Shown: in pieces, positions 60,301 to 64,000 of the stretch
Layout of the letters: every line of letters starts with the position of its first letter
Numbering within the stretch: the stretch's first letter is position 1
From: Adiantum capillus-veneris
Lineage: Eukaryota > Streptophyta > Polypodiopsida > Polypodiales > Pteridaceae
DNA: 64,000 nt
NCBI GenBank assembly: GCA_014529385.2
Contig: CM043952.1
Span: 153,681,057-153,745,056 of the forward strand
Direction: 5' to 3'
The notes under the pieces: model-generated
Seen by the model: the letters and a program-made list of their open reading frames with translations, nothing else
Told to the model about the DNA's origin: nothing
Database searches by the model: none
Position numbers and translations under genes: made by a program

Positions 60301-62075
60301 GAGAACATGTACATATCGCATAGATTTTCACTATCACCAGTACTAGTGTGTTTTTTCTATAATAATGCGGAGTTGGTAGCACATAAGACTTCTCAAGGAA
60401 TCTATCCGCGGGCCGATGACATGAGGTAAGCAAGTGCGTCAGATGGCATCTAGTGGCGTCAGGAGGTCGAATGGGGTCAATACTTGCACGTGGATAAGTA
60501 CGGACACAACGTGGGTGTTTTCTTGTGATAATTATGCAGAAAGGTCATCATGAGGACCATCTTTTGGGGACACTTCACGTGGTTGGGATGCATTATTGGA
60601 AAAAGCTGAGTGTCAAGTGTGCGGAGGACGCAAAAAGGTGACAACTATGCACTACGAGGTCAGTTTTTGGCATGTTCAGGGTCCGTTTGAGGTCAACTAA
60701 AAGGCCAAGGGTGCCCAAGTAATAAAGCTAAGTGTGGGAACTGAAAAAACAGAGAGAAGACCAGAAAAAATGTGGAGAGAAGAGGAGGAACAACCGCAAC
60801 TGTGTTTTTGCTCATTTTGGAGCCTGCTTTGGCCGTAAACTGCTCATCCGAGGTCGGATTTGAGCACTTTGACATTGTAGACTGGAGTTTTGGGCCATTC
60901 CGGACGCGATGGCGCTGTCCATTTTTCCAAATTCCTCACTGTTTTTTTGCTTTTTTGGTTGTGTAAGTTTCTCCTATGAGCGACGCTTGTGCTCTAGTTT
61001 GTGATTGTATCTGGCTTATTTTACCCATATTGTGTGAGCTATTTGCCCCATTGGTGTTGGCCCAAGCTCAATTAAATCTAAACATCATAAATTCTCCTTT
61101 TTTGAGCTGAGTTTTTGAGTGTGTGTGTGTGTGTGTGTGTGCGTATTTCTCTGCGTGGAGTGGGTAAAAGGGTATTCTCTCTCCTCTCACTCCATCGGTG
61201 TGTTCCCTGTCTCGGCCAGGTGGGTTGTGTAAGCAGAGTGGTGCCCCCTAGTGTGTGTGTGTGTGTGTGTATATCCTTCCAAGAGTGTGTGTCGGGTCAT
61301 TATAGAGGTGTTCTATGTGTTTCCATCCCGCTCACATTCTTTTGGCGCCCCCACAGAGGATCTTCTTCGAGTACCTTCTGCTTCGAGCTTCAAGCTTCGA
61401 GATTCGGTATTACAGGTTGCAGATTACAGGTTACAGGTTACAGGGATAGGTACAGGTACAGGTGATTCACATAGGTACAGGTAGCTGGAGTAGAGTGATA
61501 CACTGACAGTGGGAGTCACTTGCAGTTGCTGTGGGTATGCATCAGTTGGCGCCTGTTTGAGCGCATTGTCTGTTGGATTGTATGTTACTTGTGGATACTA
61601 CCATTGTATGCCTTTGTGGAGCCATATTTGGTTTTATTTGGCAGTCCTAGCCATTTCTGAGACTTGGTCTGGAAGATAGTCATTTCTGAGACTTGACTAT
61701 ACGCGATTTGCATTAGCCTTCGTGTGAGGGTCGATAGCGTGAGGTTTTATTGAGCTGAGGGATTCTCAAATGTGGAGATCCTTTCGGTGATACAGGTAGC
61801 TGGAGCACCCTTTTCGTGACCTCACCATAGGCTATGTACTAGTGATTCCTAATTGATGCTCGGGTTCTATTGTTGGCAGTTTATGCATACATATACAGTC
61901 TATATTTTGGGTTCTTACTGCTCTACTTGTGGGGAAACTCTGTCAAAATTTTTCCAAGTTATGATGGCTGGTCTTTTGGTCTTTTAAGCCATTTATGTTG
62001 TTATGCTGCTGAAATTCTGGCAAAATCAGAGGATAAGTCAGGTGTGCCTTCTTGGGAGCTTCATGGTTGACTTTA
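60301..62075 (+). mobile_element. probable Gypsy-D 5' LTR and leader
   Basis: This stretch lacks genes and precedes the Gypsy-D leader ORF and gag, so it should hold the 5' LTR. TTGGCGCC at 61546-61553 follows GCATCAG and resembles the TGGCGCC primer sites of Tat/Athila-type plant gypsy elements, which would place the LTR end near 61544. The LTR start was not found and no second LTR is in the window. Two (GT)n runs occur (61118-61141, 61250-61271). Confidence 0.4.
61408..61485. repeat. TACAGG minisatellite
   Basis: About nine imperfect copies of TTACAGG/GTACAGG in 78 bp. A further TACAGGTAGCTGGAG copy occurs at about 61792, matching the end of the array at 61476. Confidence 0.8.
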
Positions 62076-62294
62076 ATGGATGATCAAAATGGCCCTCAAT
62101 TCACTCCTTTTCATTTAACTCAGAGAATCCAGATAAATGTTCATGTGTCCAGGAAGGTTTTTTTCTAGCAGCGCATAGTCTTTATGTTCGGGCCAAGAAG
62201 ATTACGAGAGATCCTGGAATGTCCTTTGCTTGTTGTAATTCCGATGATTAACTATGAAAACTCATTTGATGTGCATGTATTTTTCCTTATCTAA
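62076..62294 (+). pseudogene. Gypsy-D leader ORF
   Basis: From ATG 62076 (MDDQNGPQFTPFH) to the stop at 62292-62294 spans 72 codons, the same length as the intact minus-strand ORF at 5386-5604. Shared words are INV.VSRK, QRIVF.FGP.RL and SFDV. It is decayed. It ends 100 bp before gag. Confidence 0.55.
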
Positions 62295-62394
62295 AGTTGC
62301 GCTCCATTGAAGTTCTGGGGATTGGGGTCAGTAAAAAGTTTGGGTTCTTGCACGTGTTTGAAGGGGTTCTCAAAGCATCGTAGCTTGGGTAGCC

Positions 62395-64000
62395 ATGGCT
62401 TTCTCTTATCCGAAATTTCATGGAAGAAGTGATGAAGATGTCGAAGACTTTTTGGAAAAGTTGGAGGTTGCATGCATTAGCAACCAGATTCATGACCCTG
62501 CGCAGATTTTACGTCTTCTCCAAATCTATTTGAAGAGTGATGCACGATTTTGGTCCAAAGCATTCGAAGAGGAGTTGCATGGGGCTGATCCATCTATAAG
62601 ATTGAGTTGGGACAATCTAAGGAATGGATTGGAAGTGGAGCTTGTGAAGACGGAAGATCCTGACAAAGTGTGGCAAGAAGTACAGGCTTTAGTGCAAAAG
62701 GAAGGTGAGCCAGTAGATGCGTACATACGAAAGTCTTCATTAGCATGGGAGAGGATGTGCAAGGCCTTAGCACCGCAAGTACCCCCACCTAACATGATCA
62801 AGAAGGACAGGTTCTTGGATGGTCTTTGGGAGAATATACGTTGGAGAGTGGAGCTAAAGAAGCCTAGGACATATGAAGATGCACTAGAGGTAGCAAGGAA
62901 CAAAGAGTGGAAGCTGAGGAAAATGAGCCAGCTACTAGGAGTAGAGTCTGTTCCCATGAGGTCTGAATTTCAGCCTATGGATTCTTTGCAAGGTCACATG
63001 CCAGGGGTTCATCATGAACCAGTGGTTCCTGTTACTCCTCAAGTTATGCCAGCAGTAGTCACTACAACAGTGCAAGATGATGGGCTAAGGCAAGACATGA
63101 GGCAAGTGGTAGATTTGATGAAGAATCTCAACCTAAACATGCTAGGTCAAGTGGAAAATAATCGAGGTTGAGGGAGGTTTGCAAATCAGCCAAGAGGTGA
63201 AGAAAGACCTAGGAATGGTGTTGGACAAAGCAATGGTAGGTTCTGGAGGCAAACGCCCACATGTTATAATTGCGGAGAGTTGGGTCACATCAGCCCGCAA
63301 TGTGATAAGCCACCAAGGATGGGGGGAGACATGTATCCATTGCCAAGACAAGTGCTAACTAGGTCAAATGATTATGGCATCGAAATTAAGGGAGAAGAAG
63401 GAACCAGTGGATTAACTCAGGAGGAAAAGGGAAAGACAAAAGTGTCAAGTGTGGTTACCTTGGAGAAGGCATCAAAGCTAAAGGATACATTAGTGATGCC
63501 TATTGGGAAGAGGACCACAGAGGAAAAGGAAGGAAGAAGTGCCCCAGGTCCTAGTAATAAGAAGGGAAAGAGCCATGAAGGCGAGGATGTCAAGGCCAAG
63601 AGAAAAAGGAGGGCTCGTCGCAAGTTTCCTGTTTCAGATTTTCCACTAGGGGGTGGCAATTAAGCTATGACTTGAAGGAGGATCTGACAAGCAGGAAGGC
63701 AGATGTTACTTTTGGCAAGGTTATGTTGATGGCGGAGCCCAAATATGTGTCATAACACACTCATGTGTTGAGAAGATGCGTCTTTCAGTGTTGACTGGGG
63801 TGTCAGGCTTTCGAATCAGATTGGCAAACCATCAGAAAGTAAAATGTTTGGGTGTTGTAAAGAGCTTAGAAGTGGAAGCATATGATGCAAAGGCAGTGGT
63901 TGATTTTCATGTGATGCCAGCAGGGTTGGGAGCGTATCCTATTATACTGGGCAAACCATGGTTACGTGCAGTGGGTGTTGTTCAAGATTGGCGATGTGGT
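62395..64000 (+). pseudogene. Gypsy-D gag and protease, cut by the window end
   Basis: Gag starts at ATG 62395 (MAFSYPKFHGRSDEDVEDF) and is homologous to Gypsy-A gag. A zinc knuckle (CYNCGELGHISPQC) lies at about 63256-63300 and a Lys/Arg-rich segment before 63660. The protease begins near 63700 (YVDGGAQICVIT) and includes YPIILGKPWLR at about 63937. RT and beyond lie off the window. Broken in two or three places in the visible part. Confidence 0.85.

Overview
The window looks like nuclear DNA of a land plant with a repeat-rich genome. The evidence is spliced genes with GT-AG introns, long LTR retrotransposons of the plant Ty1/copia and Ty3/gypsy types primed by initiator Met tRNA, nested insertions, and long (TC)n/(GA)n and (CA)n tracts. 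I cannot name the species; a fern or other non-seed plant is only a guess. I see no tRNA, rRNA, CRISPR or bacterial operon features.

Left end (1-5.6 kb) is the only stretch that looks genic. A plus-strand gene whose 5' exons lie off the window (385-2247) meets a four-exon minus-strand gene (2311-5163) tail to tail with about 60 bp between them. The minus-strand product, about 851 residues, has an Asp-Asp-Glu layout and a Cys/His cluster that recall RNase H-fold DNA transposases. Just upstream of it lies an intact 72-codon minus-strand ORF (5386-5604). Related reading frames recur just upstream of gag in two gypsy elements far away in the window (20.3-20.8 kb, in two tandem copies, and 62.1-62.3 kb). 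This recurring small protein is the most interesting signal I found.

From 8.5 kb on, the window is layered retrotransposon fossils. Copia-1 (8493-13696) has both 321-bp LTRs and a perfect TTTGT target duplication, and sits in the LTR of an older Copia-2. A TRIM-like element (15061-16030) adjoins it. Gypsy-A (17556 to about 27564) has unusually long 2.65-kb LTRs. A degraded LTR (27.65-32.35 kb) is split by a roughly 3.6-kb non-coding insertion full of tandem repeats and palindromes. Copia-3 is cut in its RT region by Gypsy-B, a chromodomain gypsy element present as a tandem LTR-internal-LTR-internal-LTR array (33686-49921). Gypsy-C (51.8-59.3 kb) carries a diverged tandem repeat of about 287 bp built round a palindrome. 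Gypsy-D (about 60.3 kb to the end) is cut by the window edge.

Most of the window therefore records waves of insertion, the youngest being Gypsy-B and Copia-1. The LTRs hold visible regulatory structure: TATA boxes in Gypsy-A and Gypsy-C, and a dense cluster of 11 CCAAT boxes in the Gypsy-B LTR. Splice sites, family calls and divergence values here were read by eye, without alignment software.
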